From the NCBI RefSeq assembly GCF_004340205.1, contig NZ_SLWB01000006.1:1-64000 (forward strand): 64,000 nt of DNA. Reading direction: 5' to 3'. The notes beneath the pieces are model-generated. The model had not been told where the DNA came from, did no database searches, and was given only the letters and a program-made list of their open reading frames with translations. This document shows, piece after piece, positions 24,238 through 34,303 of this stretch; position 1 is the stretch's first letter, and every line of letters begins with the position of its first letter. Both the position numbers and the translations under genes were made by a program. This stretch comes from Acetobacteroides hydrogenigenes. Lineage in GTDB: Bacteria; Bacteroidota; Bacteroidia; Bacteroidales; ZOR0009.

Positions 24238-25575
24238 TTACCCCCGCTCGCTTAGCGGGATATAGGAAACCTCCTCGGCCAGCGTTTTATATGCAGGGCG
24301 GATGATACGCTTGGCGCTGATGAGCTCCTCTAGGCGATGGGCGCACCAGCCGGCAATGCGGGCCATGGCAAACATTGGGGTGTACACCGCCACGGGGATG
24401 TCGAGCATGCAGTACACGAATCCCGAATAAAAGTCGACGTTGGGGGCAATCACCTTCTCCCCTTTTATCTCGTGGAATACCTTTGGAGCCAAGCGCTCGA
24501 TGGCATCGTAGAGGTTAAACTCGTGGAGCCTGTCCTTTTCGATGGCTACCTCGCGAGCCTTCTTCTTAAGCACCACGGCACGCGGATCGGAAAGGGTGTA
24601 AACGGCATGCCCCATCCCGTATATCTTGCCCGAGCGGTCGTAGGCCTCCTTGCGGAGAATCTTTGCCAGATACTCTTCGATCTCCTTCTCGTTGCTCCAA
24701 TCCTTCACGTTACGCTTGATGTTGTCCATCATGGCCATCACCTCGCTGTTGGCCCCACCGTGCAGCGGCCCCTTCAGCGAGCCAATGGCAGCGGCAATAG
24801 CCGAGTAGGTATCCGTTTGCGACGACGATACCACGTGAACCGTGAACGATGAGTTGTTACCCCCCTCGTGCTCGGCATGCAGCACCAGCGCCAGATCTAG
24901 GATTTCCACCTCCAGCGGGGTATAGCGGTTGGCGCCCTTAAGCAGGTATAGGAAGTTCTCGGCATGGCTCAGCTTCGGATGCGGATGACGGATAACCAGC
25001 GACTTGTTCATGTAGTGGTAGCGCATGCCGTGGAAGGCGTGGGCAATAATCTCGGGAAACTTGGCAATAAGGCTGATGGACTGGCGCAGCACGTTTTCGG
25101 TGCTGGTGTCATCGGCGTTATCGTCGGTGGTGTAGAGCGCCAGCACCGATCGGGCCAGCATGTTCATGATGTCCTTACCGCGAAACGAGAGGATGATATC
25201 CTTGGTAAAGTACTCGGGGAGCTTGCGCTGCTCCTTCATGTACTCGCTGAATCGCTCCAGCTCATCGCGGGTAGGCAGCTTGCCAAAAAGCAGCAGGTAA
25301 ACCGTCTCCTCGTAGCCCACGCGCTTCTCAGTAAGGTAGCCCTCGGCCAAATCCTTAATGTCGATCCCGCGATAGGTAAGCTTTCCTTCGGCAGGAACGT
25401 TTACGCCATCAACCTTCTTAACGCCCGACACCGAACCGATATTCGACAACCCCACAAGCACGCCGGTATGGTCGGCGTTGCGCAGACCACGCTTAACATC
25501 GTACTTTGCGAAAAGGTCGTTGTCGATTTCGGCAGCCTTCTCGGCCAAATGCGTCCAGTTAGAAAACTCGCTCAT
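24238..25575 (-). CDS. gltA: Citrate synthase
   Basis: The 445-residue enzyme condenses acetyl-CoA with oxaloacetate. Diagnostic stretches are GKLTYRGIDIKDLAEG near residue 65, LHAEHEGGNNSSFTVHV around 230-248 with an active-site His, GPLHGGANSEVM near 270, and the later GMGHAVYTLSDPRA with the second His. The long N-terminus before the TYRG motif is typical of the Bacteroidetes/archaeal-like branch. It lies between acnA and icd in the same orientation, with REP-like palindromes in both spacers. Confidence 0.95.
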   Translation of the reverse strand: MSEFSNWTHLAEKAAEIDNDLFAKYDVKRGLRNADHTGVLVGLSNIGSVSGVKKVDGVNVPAEGKLTYRGIDIKDLAEGYLTEKRVGYEETVYLLLFGKLPTRDELERFSEYMKEQRKLPEYFTKDIILSFRGKDIMNMLARSVLALYTTDDNADDTSTENVLRQSISLIAKFPEIIAHAFHGMRYHYMNKSLVIRHPHPKLSHAENFLYLLKGANRYTPLEVEILDLALVLHAEHEGGNNSSFTVHVVSSSQTDTYSAIAAAIGSLKGPLHGGANSEVMAMMDNIKRNVKDWSNEKEIEEYLAKILRKEAYDRSGKIYGMGHAVYTLSDPRAVVLKKKAREVAIEKDRLHEFNLYDAIERLAPKVFHEIKGEKVIAPNVDFYSGFVYCMLDIPVAVYTPMFAMARIAGWCAHRLEELISAKRIIRPAYKTLAEEVSYIPLSERG

Positions 25576-25666
25576 AAATATTGGTTTAGACTGTTATACA
25601 TTTACACTACTTCACGTCGGTTCGAAGTAAGGAGTTGGTGTTACAAGCAAAGGTTGCCTTGGTGTA

Positions 25667-25776
25667 CTCCCCGCCTTTTTAAGGAGGGGTGCCCGAAGGG
25701 CGGGGTGGTTTTCGGACAGTATTCTCTTCTACAACCTCCCCCGGCTACGCCGCTCCCCTCCTTGAAAAGGAGGGGA
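25667..25776. repeat. Inverted pair of REP-like elements between acnA and gltA
   Basis: The left element (25667-25710) has CCTTTTTAAGGAGGGG and GCCCGAAGGGCGGGG. The right one (25731-25776) has CCCCCGGCTACGCCG and CCCCTCCTTGAAAAGG. They face each other as an inverted pair and match the elements at 51801-51929. Confidence 0.8.
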
Positions 25777-25841
25777 CTAGCGCTGATCTTACCTTGGGCT
25801 AACCATATGAAGTTGTTTCAATCCTTACATCGAACTGATAT

Positions 25842-28106
25842 TTACTTCTGATTTTGCCTGATGAGGTTGAGCGCCGAACCGGCCTTAAACCACTCGAACT
25901 GGTTGTCGTTGTAGGTTTGCACCGCCTCAAACGATTCGGTGCTTCCATCGGCATGATGGAGAAGAACGGTAAGGTTCTTCCCCACCTCGAACGACTCCAG
26001 CCCTAGGATATCTATGACATCATCCTCGTGAATCCTATCGTAATCGCTCTTATAGGCAAACGTAAGGGCAAGCACGCCTTGCTTTTTTAGATTCGTTTGA
26101 TGGATGCGGGCAAACGACTTGGCCAGAATCACGGCAACGCCCATAAAGCGGGGCTCCATGGCGGCATGCTCGCGCGATGAGCCTTCGCCGTAGTTCTCAT
26201 CGCCAACCACTATCGACAGGAAGCCGGCATCGCGGTATGTCTTAGCAGCATCCGGTACCGGCATATACTTATGGCTAAACTGATTTTTTACGCTATTGGT
26301 ATGGCCATTGAAGAAGTTCGTAGCGCCAATGAGCATGTTCTGGGAGATATTCTCGAGATGCCCACGGTACTTCAGCCAAGGGCCAGCCATCGATATGTGG
26401 TCGGTGGTACACTTTCCCTTCACCTTGATGAGCAGCTTTAGTCCCTTCAGGTTTTTACCATTCCATGCAGGGAATGGCTTTAGCTCCTGCAGGCGCTTTG
26501 ATGCAGGATCAATGCTAACCGCCACATTCGAGCCATCCTCGGCAGGAGCTTGGTAGCCGTTATCGGCAACATCAAACCCGTTGATGGGTAGTTCAAAGCC
26601 TGCAGGCTCATCGAGTTTTACCTCTTCGCCATTCGCATTCTTCAGCGTATCGGTTAGCGGATTGAACTTTAGGCTACCGGCAATGGTAAGCGCAGTTACA
26701 ATCTCGGGCGATGCCACAAAAGCAAACGTATTGGGGTTGCCATCGTTGCGCTTGGCAAAGTTGCGGTTAAACGAGGTGATGATGGAGTTACGCTCGCCCT
26801 TCTCGGCACCGTGGCGCGCCCACTGCCCAATGCAAGGTCCGCAAGCGTTTGCCAACACAACACCGCCAATATTGCTAAACACGTCGATCAGTCCATCGCG
26901 CTGCATGGTATAGCGAATCATCTCCGAACCAGGGGTAATGGTGAATTCGCTTTTCACCCTAATATACTTAGCCTCTGCCTGCTTCGCCACCGATGCAGCG
27001 CGGGTAATATCCTCGTACGACGAGTTGGTGCACGAGCCAATCAGCCCAACATCCAACTTTTCAGGATAATCATTTTCCTCAACCGCCTTGGCAAACTCGG
27101 AGATCGACCAAGCCTTATCGGGCGTAAACGGACCGTTGATGTATGGCTCCAACTCCGATAGGTTAATCTCAATAATCTTATCGAAGTACTTTTCGGGATT
27201 AGCAACCACCTCTGGATCGGTTCGGAGGTAATCCTTAATGCCATTAGCTAGCGATGCCACCTGCGAGCGTCCGGTAGCCACTAAGTAACGAGCCATATTG
27301 TCGTCGTAGCCAAAGATGGAAGTTGTTGCTCCAATCTCGGCCCCCATATTGCAAATAGTTCCCTTACCTGTAGCCGAAATAGAGTCGGCACCCTCTCCAA
27401 AGTATTCAACAATGGCATCGGTACCCCCAGAAACAGTTAAAATTCCAGCAATTTTAAGGATAACATCCTTTGCCGATGTCCAGCCGCTCATCTTCCCGGT
27501 TAGCTTAACACCTATGAGTTTGGGGAATTTCAACTCCCAAGGCATGCCCACCATCACGTCTACGGCATCGGCTCCACCAACACCAATTGCCACCATACCC
27601 AAGCCTCCTGCATTAACGGTATGCGAATCGGTTCCCACCATCATTCCACCAGGGAAAGCGTAGTTCTCGAGCACTATCTGGTGGATAATGCCCGCACCCG
27701 GCTTCCAGAATCCGATACCATACTTGTTGGAAACAGAAGCAAGAAAGTCGTAAACCTCCTTGTTGGTAATCTCGGCTTCTTTAAGATCGGCAGTAGCACC
27801 ATCCTTCGCCAGAATAAGGTGATCGCAATGCACAGTAGAAGGGACAGCCACCTTCGATTTTCCTGCACTCATAAACTGCAGCAAAGCCATTTGAGCTGTA
27901 GCATCCTGCATAGCAACCCTATCGGGATTAAAATCCACATACGAATTTCCCCGTTCGAAGGGCATCCTAGGGAGTTCACCATCAATATGCGCATACAGAA
28001 TTTTCTCGGTCAGCGTAAGAGGACGACCAAGTAATGCTCTAGCAGCATCCACCTTCTCTGGTAGATTTGCATACACCAATTTAATGAGGTTGAGATCGAA
28101 TAGCAT
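25842..28106 (-). CDS. acnA: Aconitate hydratase
   Basis: The 754-residue enzyme interconverts citrate and isocitrate with a [4Fe-4S] cluster. Cluster ligands are visible in [10 protein letters not shown] near residue 347 and [10 protein letters not shown] near 410. The opening ([30 protein letters not shown], in parts) and the C-terminal swivel domain ([22 protein letters not shown], in parts) match the mitochondrial-type aconitase used by many Bacteroidetes. It is first of the acnA, gltA, icd series. With them it supplies 2-oxoglutarate, which anaerobic relatives use mainly for glutamate synthesis. The symbol is by function; the bacterial AcnA/AcnB split does not strictly apply. Confidence 0.93.
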   Translation of the reverse strand: MLFDLNLIKLVYANLPEKVDAARALLGRPLTLTEKILYAHIDGELPRMPFERGNSYVDFNPDRVAMQDATAQMALLQFMSAGKSKVAVPSTVHCDHLILAKDGATADLKEAEITNKEVYDFLASVSNKYGIGFWKPGAGIIHQIVLENYAFPGGMMVGTDSHTVNAGGLGMVAIGVGGADAVDVMVGMPWELKFPKLIGVKLTGKMSGWTSAKDVILKIAGILTVSGGTDAIVEYFGEGADSISATGKGTICNMGAEIGATTSIFGYDDNMARYLVATGRSQVASLANGIKDYLRTDPEVVANPEKYFDKIIEINLSELEPYINGPFTPDKAWSISEFAKAVEENDYPEKLDVGLIGSCTNSSYEDITRAASVAKQAEAKYIRVKSEFTITPGSEMIRYTMQRDGLIDVFSNIGGVVLANACGPCIGQWARHGAEKGERNSIITSFNRNFAKRNDGNPNTFAFVASPEIVTALTIAGSLKFNPLTDTLKNANGEEVKLDEPAGFELPINGFDVADNGYQAPAEDGSNVAVSIDPASKRLQELKPFPAWNGKNLKGLKLLIKVKGKCTTDHISMAGPWLKYRGHLENISQNMLIGATNFFNGHTNSVKNQFSHKYMPVPDAAKTYRDAGFLSIVVGDENYGEGSSREHAAMEPRFMGVAVILAKSFARIHQTNLKKQGVLALTFAYKSDYDRIHEDDVIDILGLESFEVGKNLTVLLHHADGSTESFEAVQTYNDNQFEWFKAGSALNLIRQNQK

Positions 28107-28791
28107 TGCTTTGTGATTTATGTGTGTTCGTAACTAATTACATAACCTAACAACCCTCAAACCGTAATGTTTAAGGAGTCAATAGCCCAAGTGACAAGCA
28201 GGCAAAAAGCGCCTACTCGCGCTGCTTACAGGCAATTAAAAAGTCAGCAGTAAGAATATAATGGAAATTTCAGAAACGTCCCCGACAGCTATATTATAGA
28301 AGGATAACTCTAGAAATTCTAGAAGTTATTATTATGCCGCCGGTACTGGTTATCCCAATTTATGTAAAGGTAATAGCCCATGCTTATTTGAAATGTTCGA
28401 TTGCAATATAACAGGATTGAACCATAAATCCGAGACAGATAAAAATCATTATACGGATAATTACACTATTCATTAAGGCATTCCTTACAAAACACCTTTC
28501 ATTTAATTACAATCTAAATTGAATCATGGTTATATAGCGATTATAAACCCGTTCAAACAACCTCCTTTTATTGCGAATTATAGCTAGATTATTTTTGAGT
28601 TAAATTATAAAAATACGCCTTTCAATAGATTTCTTTTTCTACTAAAACAATCTCGAAGAACAATCCGTATAAGAAGAAAAAATTCTTCCGACCAACATTT
28701 AACACTTGCTCCGAAGTGTTATATTACAATATAATGATGGAAAATTAACAGCAACGCACTTCACATATAGCTAATTCTATTAAAACAACAG
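28107..28791. other. Long AT-rich intergenic region
   Basis: This is 685 bp between divergent genes. Apart from short palindromes (for example CTAGAAATTCTAG near 28312) I find no gene, RNA or terminator. Confidence 0.45.
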
Positions 28792-28799
28792 TTTCTTTG
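28792..28799 (+). promoter_or_regulatory. Probable -7 box TTTCTTTG for the 589-aa gene
   Basis: One mismatch to TAnnTTTG. It ends at the base where a longer reading of the gene would begin, which favours the ATG at 28826 as the real start. Confidence 0.4.
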
Positions 28800-28825
28800 T
28801 GCAAACTTCAAATACATGTGCAGCT

Positions 28826-30595
28826 ATGTACAATAAACCAGCACTACACTCTTTTCACATTCCTGTTATGGGAGTTGCTTATACCATAGACTCTCCCCTG
28901 AGAGTTGCGGAATATGGCATTTCATCGGTTATTTCGCTGGTAGATGACCTACTCATGGAGAAGATGCGCGAGCTATACAGCAAAAAGTTTGAGCTCCCCT
29001 TTTCGCCAATCTCCTCGAGCGATATTGATGCACGAGCAAAACGAATCACCTCCTACCTAAACATGATCGACACCATCGTTAAGGCTAAGGTAGACGAGTT
29101 GCTCAGCAAAAAGTCGAAGGTTGATTTACGTCGCTTTTCCGAGCTACTTCCCAACACCTCTACCATTAAACTAGAGCTTAACAGAGTCATAGAAAATAAA
29201 ACAAACTCCACCAAAGAGTTTTGGAATAAGCTTAAGGAAAACCTAACCAGCGGGCTTATCGATGTAAACATCATGACCAAGGTAGACAAGGAGAACTACC
29301 ACAACGGAGAAAAGCTCAGCGAAGAATATAATGATGCTCATGCTGCTCTTCGCGGATTTGCGCAGAGCAGCCTAACATCCTCCATTGTTTTATCGGCAGG
29401 GATGAATCCTAAACTTTACGGCTACATCGAATCTTTCGAAGACTTTTACCCCAATGCCAACTTCGAACTGAAGAAGAAGGTTACCTTGAAGGTGTCCGAT
29501 TTCCGTTCGGCGCTTATTCAGGGTAAGTTTCTTGCTAAGAAAGGAATTTGGGTATCTGAATACCGTATTGAGTCGGGACTAAACTGTGGAGGACATGCCT
29601 TTGCAAGTGATGGACTTCTGCTAGGACCGATTCTTCAAGAATTTGCAGATAACCGCGAGGTACTTATCTCCTCGAACTTCGAGATATACGCAAAAGCCCT
29701 AGCTGACAAAGGTAAATTTATACCTCCAACACCTCCCGAACTTAAAATCAGCGTTCAGGGCGGAGTTGGAACCCACGAAGAGCATCAAATGCTCATCGAC
29801 AAGTACAAGGTAGACTCAGTAGGCTGGGGATCGCCATTCCTACTTGTAAAAGAAGCCACCTGCGTTGACGATGAGACCCGCAAAAGGCTCGTAGATGCCC
29901 GAGAGGACGATCTTTACCTCAGCAACATCTCGCCACTTGGAGTGATGTTCAACAATCTGCGAGGAAGTTCCAAGGAGCAAGAAAGAGACATGCTTATTGC
30001 TAAAGGAAAACCCGGCAGCTACTGTCCAAAGCGCTACCTTGCGCTCAACAAGGAGTTTAGCGAACGAGGAGAATGCACCGCATCAATTTCCTTCATTAAA
30101 AAGAAAGTTGAAGAACTAAAGGGTAAGAATCTCCCCCAAGCAGAGTTCGACAAAGAGTACAAAAAGATCACCGAGAAATCGTGCCTATGTATAGGTTTGG
30201 TTACCTCTGCCTTTATCGAACATGGCATTGAGGGAGGAAAGGACTACAACGGGATTACAGTCTGTCCAGGACCAAATACAGCCTATTTCACCAAAGAGGC
30301 AACACTTAAAGAGATGGTTGGCCACATATATGGCACTAACAATGTAATAGAAAGAACAGACCGCCCTCATATGTTTATAAAGGAGTTAATGCTATACGTA
30401 AAGTATCTAAAGGATCGAATAGCAGAAAGTCCTGCTGAGGCAAACACTAAAGAGGCAAAGTTCTTTACTACCTTTAAGGAAAACCTTCAAAAAGGAATAG
30501 CATACTACAAATCGTTCTTCACCGAGGCTACCAAAGAAGGTAAGCAATCGTTAGAGCGACTGCTTAATATTGAAAAAGAAGTTGGTAGTATCTAA
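28826..30595 (+). CDS. Conserved-looking protein of unknown function, possibly TIM-barrel
   Basis: This 589-residue soluble protein has no signal peptide. The start HSFHIPVMGVAYTIDSPLRVAEYG and a later GGVGTHEEHQMLIDKYKVDSVGWGSPFLL (in parts) recall FMN-dependent TIM-barrel enzymes of the nitronate monooxygenase/FabK type, where GGVGT- and VGWG-like turns bind the flavin phosphate. The resemblance is partial and the family unassigned. Two cysteine sites, GLNCGGHAF near 255 and CLCIGL near 455, and a helical insert at about 90-190 stand out. An in-frame GTG at 28799 would add nine residues but falls on the promoter. It is a single gene with a strong terminator. Confidence 0.75.
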   Translation: MYNKPALHSFHIPVMGVAYTIDSPLRVAEYGISSVISLVDDLLMEKMRELYSKKFELPFSPISSSDIDARAKRITSYLNMIDTIVKAKVDELLSKKSKVDLRRFSELLPNTSTIKLELNRVIENKTNSTKEFWNKLKENLTSGLIDVNIMTKVDKENYHNGEKLSEEYNDAHAALRGFAQSSLTSSIVLSAGMNPKLYGYIESFEDFYPNANFELKKKVTLKVSDFRSALIQGKFLAKKGIWVSEYRIESGLNCGGHAFASDGLLLGPILQEFADNREVLISSNFEIYAKALADKGKFIPPTPPELKISVQGGVGTHEEHQMLIDKYKVDSVGWGSPFLLVKEATCVDDETRKRLVDAREDDLYLSNISPLGVMFNNLRGSSKEQERDMLIAKGKPGSYCPKRYLALNKEFSERGECTASISFIKKKVEELKGKNLPQAEFDKEYKKITEKSCLCIGLVTSAFIEHGIEGGKDYNGITVCPGPNTAYFTKEATLKEMVGHIYGTNNVIERTDRPHMFIKELMLYVKYLKDRIAESPAEANTKEAKFFTTFKENLQKGIAYYKSFFTEATKEGKQSLERLLNIEKEVGSI

Positions 30596-30615
30596 CAAAC
30601 AACAATATGATTAAG

Positions 30616-30647
30616 AAAAAGGGACGCATTCTGTGTCCCTTTTTTTA
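30616..30647. terminator. Terminator between the 589-aa gene and the pentapeptide gene
   Basis: AAAAAGGGAC pairs with GTCCCTTTTT; A-run and T-run flank it, so it can serve both convergent genes. Confidence 0.8.
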
Positions 30648-31211
30648 TTCTATCTCAATCCCATACTTAGAGAAAAGTCCTAATGCGCTAGGATAAGCAA
30701 ACTTTGCTCCTTTTACCCTATTCAATTCAAGATCGAAAGAATATTCCGTAGATGTTCGAAAGTCTGCCTGCTGAAGGTTGTTTTGCACAAACAAAGTATT
30801 CGCAAAGTTGCAGCTATCCAATATTGCATTAGACAGGTTGCACTCCTCGAACATAGCTGATTTTACAGAAGAGTTTCGAAAAGTAGTCCCCTTCATATTC
30901 TTTTTTAAGAAGATGGAATAGTCAAGCATGCAATCTGCAAAGCTTACAGCAAATAGGAAGTTGCTAGCAACAGAAAAGTCAACGCCAATAAGCTTACAGC
31001 CTGTGAACGTAGCATTTTTCAGGCCTGTACCATCCAACTTTACAAGACTAAAATCGCAGTTCACGAAATGGCAATCAATAAGTTCAATGCCACTAAACGA
31101 CACTCCCGAAAAATCACAATTTTCAAAACGACAACTATCGTACTCAACACCATCTAAGCCAATTTCTGCAAAGCTTACGTTAGAAAAGATCTCATCGTCA
31201 TACACCATCAC
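30645..31211 (-). CDS. Pentapeptide-repeat protein
   Basis: The protein (188 aa) is built of tandem A(D/N)LXX-type pentapeptides, for example CRFEN-CDFSG-VSFSG, CHFVN-CDFSL and CNLSN-AILDS-CNFAN. Such repeats fold as a right-handed quadrilateral beta-helix. Cysteine is frequent at the first inward position, and a short break near TSTEYSFDLEL precedes the end. Relatives of this size include McbG and Qnr, which mimic DNA and shield gyrase, but many have no known role and no drug-resistance claim can be made. The next gene upstream on this strand is ywbE. Confidence 0.85.
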   Translation of the reverse strand: MMVYDDEIFSNVSFAEIGLDGVEYDSCRFENCDFSGVSFSGIELIDCHFVNCDFSLVKLDGTGLKNATFTGCKLIGVDFSVASNFLFAVSFADCMLDYSIFLKKNMKGTTFRNSSVKSAMFEECNLSNAILDSCNFANTLFVQNNLQQADFRTSTEYSFDLELNRVKGAKFAYPSALGLFSKYGIEIE

Positions 31212-31222
31212 ATCAACTCGTT

Positions 31223-31429
31223 TTAATCCTCAACATTTTCCAGTATTTCCTTAATTCGGCCTACCTCGCCCGTTTCCAATCGAATCTTTATGCCATGAGG
31301 ATGCGTACCCGAATTGGTTAGTATGTCCTTAACAACACCTTCCGTTAGCTCTCCCGTACGTTGATGCTCCTTTAGCACAATATTCACCAGCTGCCCTACT
31401 CTAACATCGCTTCTCTTTCTTCCATCCAT
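31223..31429 (-). CDS. ywbE: YwbE family protein
   Basis: This very small protein (68 aa) starts MDGRKRSDVRVGQLVNIVLK and continues with GELTEGVVKDILTNSGTHPHGIKIRLETGEVGRI (in parts), the YwbE/DUF2196 family pattern. That pattern is a compact beta-barrel with the conserved Thr-His-Pro-His-Gly-Ile turn. Function is unknown; an RNA- or protein-binding role has been guessed from the fold. A reading from 31486 would add 19 residues, but it begins inside the pckA terminator. The -7-like TTTCTTTG at about 31449-31456 supports the shorter form. It starts 11 bp before the pentapeptide gene. Confidence 0.85.
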   Translation of the reverse strand: MDGRKRSDVRVGQLVNIVLKEHQRTGELTEGVVKDILTNSGTHPHGIKIRLETGEVGRIKEILENVED

Positions 31430-31457
31430 GATTATCATTTTGTTGGCAAAGAAAGCA

Positions 31458-31485
31458 AAAAGGGTCGACAATATGCCGACCCTCA
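31458..31485 (-). terminator. Terminator of pckA
   Basis: GGGTCG (31463-31468) and CGACCC (31478-31483) pair around a short loop; on the minus strand TTTTT follows. Confidence 0.75.
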
Positions 31486-31506
31486 ATATTTAAGAAAGAG
31501 CTTATC

Positions 31507-33105
31507 TTACTTTGGAAGCTGTGGTCCCGATGGTATAAGCGCAATAGCCGCATCGTTGTCACAGTACTGCTGGAAGTTTTTGATGTACATACCGGCAAGC
31601 TTAACAGCTTTTGCTTCCCACTCCTTAACATCTGCATAGGTACTGCGAGGATCAAGAATATCAGATACACCATTAAGCGACTTAGGCGCAGTAAGGTTCA
31701 TAATTGGAATATGAACGGTTTCAGCCTTTTCGATAGAACCATCAATAATAGCATCGATGATAGCACGAGTATCCTTTAAAGAGATTCGCTTTCCGGTACC
31801 ATTCCATCCAGTGTTTACCAAGTATGCCTTAGCTCCGTGCTCGCGCATCTTGTCGGCAAGTACCTTAGCGTAAACGGTTGGGTGAAGGGTAAGGAACGCC
31901 TCTCCGAATGCTGGAGAGAACGAAGGTACTGGCTCGGTAATACCACGCTCGGTACCAGCAAGCTTTGAGGTAAAGCCGCATAGGAAGTGGTATTGAGCTT
32001 GTTTCTCGTCAAGTATAGAAACTGGAGGTAATACTCCGAATGCATCAGCAGAAAGGTAGATAACCTTCTTTGCATGACCGGCACGCGATGGAAGAACTAT
32101 TTTGTTGATGTGGTAGATTGGGTAAGATACGCGGGTATTCTCTGTTCTAGAGTCATCAGCGAAATCTGGAGTACCATCTTCCTTAACAACAACATTCTCA
32201 AGAAGCGCATCACGACGAATTGCTCTCCAGATATCAGGCTCGTTTTCTTTGCTTAGGTTGATAACCTTAGCGTAGCAACCTCCTTCGTAGTTAAAAATAC
32301 CGTGGTTGTCCCAGCCGTGCTCGTCGTCTCCTATTAGGTAGCGCTTTGGATCGGCAGAAAGGGTAGTCTTACCAGTTCCCGATAGACCGAAGAAAATAGC
32401 AACATCGCCACCTTCGCCAACGTTGGCCGAGCAGTGCATCGACGCAATACCCTTTAATGGCAGGTAGAAGTTCATCAACGAGAAGATGCCCTTCTTCATT
32501 TCGCCACCATACCAGGTACCACCACAAACCGACATCTTTTGGCCAAGGTTGAAGAGTATGAATACGTCTGAGTGTAACCCTTGCTCCTTCCATTGTGGGT
32601 TGGTTGCTTTAGAACCATTTAGGAATACGAAATCGGGTTCTCCGAAATTAGCCAATTCGTAGTGCGAAGGACGTATGAACATGTTGGTTACAAAGTGTGC
32701 TTGCCATGCAACTTCCATGATAAAGCGCACCTTCATACGAGTATCGGCATTTGTACCACAGAATACGTCAACTACGTATAGCTTCTTAGAAGATCCAAGC
32801 TGTTCGGTTACCAGGTTTTTGCAGTGATCCCAAATCTCAGTGCTTACAGGACGATTGATGGTCCCATCCCACCACATGTTCTTCTCTGTAATTTCGTCCT
32901 TAACAAAGAATTTATCTTTAGGAGAACGACCTGTAAAGATACCGGTATCTACAGCAACGGCTCCGGTTGTTGTAACCGTACCCTTTTCGAAGCCTTCGTT
33001 TTTCGAATCGATTTCGGCTTGATACAGCTCTTCGTAACTTGGGTTATGAACAATTTCAAAGTTGCCCTTAATCCCATACTTGCTTAAATCTATGCTCATA
33101 TTCAT
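31507..33105 (-). CDS. pckA: Phosphoenolpyruvate carboxykinase (ATP)
   Basis: The 532-residue enzyme interconverts oxaloacetate and PEP with ATP/ADP. In fermenting Bacteroidetes it often runs toward oxaloacetate, fixing CO2. The P-loop GLSGTGKTT is at residues 240-248. The substrate loop TGRSPKDKF is near 58, the second nucleotide site [10 protein letters not shown] is near 256, and CPYK-like elements are replaced as usual in the ATP class. It begins MNMSIDL; the Met at position 3 is an alternative start. It is a single-gene unit with its own terminator. Confidence 0.96.
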   Translation of the reverse strand: MNMSIDLSKYGIKGNFEIVHNPSYEELYQAEIDSKNEGFEKGTVTTTGAVAVDTGIFTGRSPKDKFFVKDEITEKNMWWDGTINRPVSTEIWDHCKNLVTEQLGSSKKLYVVDVFCGTNADTRMKVRFIMEVAWQAHFVTNMFIRPSHYELANFGEPDFVFLNGSKATNPQWKEQGLHSDVFILFNLGQKMSVCGGTWYGGEMKKGIFSLMNFYLPLKGIASMHCSANVGEGGDVAIFFGLSGTGKTTLSADPKRYLIGDDEHGWDNHGIFNYEGGCYAKVINLSKENEPDIWRAIRRDALLENVVVKEDGTPDFADDSRTENTRVSYPIYHINKIVLPSRAGHAKKVIYLSADAFGVLPPVSILDEKQAQYHFLCGFTSKLAGTERGITEPVPSFSPAFGEAFLTLHPTVYAKVLADKMREHGAKAYLVNTGWNGTGKRISLKDTRAIIDAIIDGSIEKAETVHIPIMNLTAPKSLNGVSDILDPRSTYADVKEWEAKAVKLAGMYIKNFQQYCDNDAAIALIPSGPQLPK

Positions 33106-33636
33106 AGGGAATTTTACTATGTAATTTCAGTTTTTTCAATCTTACTCTTAAAATAATCCTGTGCTCTCTTCCCCTAGATACGCAAACGAAATGCCAGTGG
33201 CAGCAATTAAAATCAACTTTTTCAAAAATAAAACATACAAAGCTGTGAATAATAAGCAAAAAAGACCACCAGCAGTGCAAACGTTTGTCTTTCTATAACC
33301 ACGCCTAAAATTAAACTTTTCCACTGCCGATCAATACCAAAATGTGAATTTTATATAAATATTTATAACTTTACACTGCGAAATTTGCTTCTCTCGCAAA
33401 AAAAGATGTTAGTTCCTTAACACATCTCTTCAAAATAAGAGGTCCTCTTCTGATATCAACAACAGGTAGGCATCACTGCACATGTCATACTGGTTTCATG
33501 CGGTCAAGAATATCTGTTCCAACTACAAACTACTTCTTCTCACTCTTCTTTTGCTGTTATTACATTCTTTTCCAACTGGCAGAAACTGTAACAGAAAAAG
33601 AAAACCTTCGTCATTCGACCAAAAAACAACCAACCC
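33106..33636. other. Intergenic region between pckA and the split receptor gene
   Basis: This is 530 bp between divergent genes. I see only weak -7-like boxes: TTCGTTTG on the minus strand at 33183-33190 for pckA, and TAACTTTA on the plus strand near 33366. No gene or repeat is visible. Confidence 0.4.
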
Positions 33637-34131
33637 ATGAAACATCTTTTCGCACAAACCTTCCTTCTCTTAGCTCTCTTTGGAGCATCAGCGCATGACG
33701 TATCGGCCATGGCCGGCAAGTATTCTGTAAAAGGCCGGGTAGTAGACACCGATACGAAAAAACCAATTGAGTTTGCCTCTGTGGTGCTCATCGCAGTACC
33801 CGACTCCACTATCAAAAGTTCAGCACTTACCGACCCGAATGGAAACTATACTTTTACCAACGTTGCCGAAGGCAGCTACGTGGTGAAGGCGCAAATTGTT
33901 GGCTACAGCCCAAACTTCTCGAGCAGGTTTGCCAGTACCCCCAACACCAAAGTTGCAGATATCCCTATTAAATCATCAGCAGTGATCAAAGAGGTTATGG
34001 TTACAGGCAAGAAGCCCTACATCGAGAAAAAGGCAGACAGGACGGTGCTAAACATCGAAAGCAGCGCAACTGCTTCAGCCGAATCGGCCTATGAAAGCAC
34101 AAATTGTAGGATACACCCCCAATCTATCTGA
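33637..34131 (+). pseudogene. N-terminal part of a split outer-membrane receptor gene
   Basis: The reading frame has a signal peptide (to about residue 25) and a carboxypeptidase-regulatory-like beta-sandwich (KYSVKGRVVDTDTKKPIEFASVVL, in parts, at about 28-100). The start of the plug-like region follows (VIKEVMVTGKKPYIEKKADRTV). After residue 153 (SAYE) the frame jumps into a second copy of the preceding 208 bp in the wrong phase and stops 11 codons later. Alone it would make a 164-residue secreted domain with no barrel. It is best read as the front of the gene that continues at 34091. Confidence 0.8.
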
Positions 34132-34303
34132 TAAGTTTAGAAGCGCACCAAGTACAAACGTTGCTGATATAGCCATTAAAACATCTGCCGTAATCAAGGA
34201 GGTAACCGTTACAGGGAAAAAACCATACATCGAAAAAAAGGCTGATAGGACTGTGCTAAATATCGAAAATAGCGCAACAGCTTCAGCCGAATCGGCTTAC
34301 GAG
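33886..34303 (+). repeat. Imperfect direct repeat inside the receptor gene, offset 208 bp
   Basis: Copy A (33886-34093) and copy B (34094-34303) encode the same 70-residue stretch, KAQIVGY to TASAESAYE, with about 13 amino-acid differences and many silent ones. The offset, 208 = 3x69+1, causes the frameshift. The joint falls at TATGA/AAGC, where both sides share TGA. Confidence 0.9.

Noticed and set aside
30645-31211. Quinolone-resistance (Qnr) protein
   Set aside because: Pentapeptide repeats alone do not show gyrase protection; nothing else supports a resistance role.
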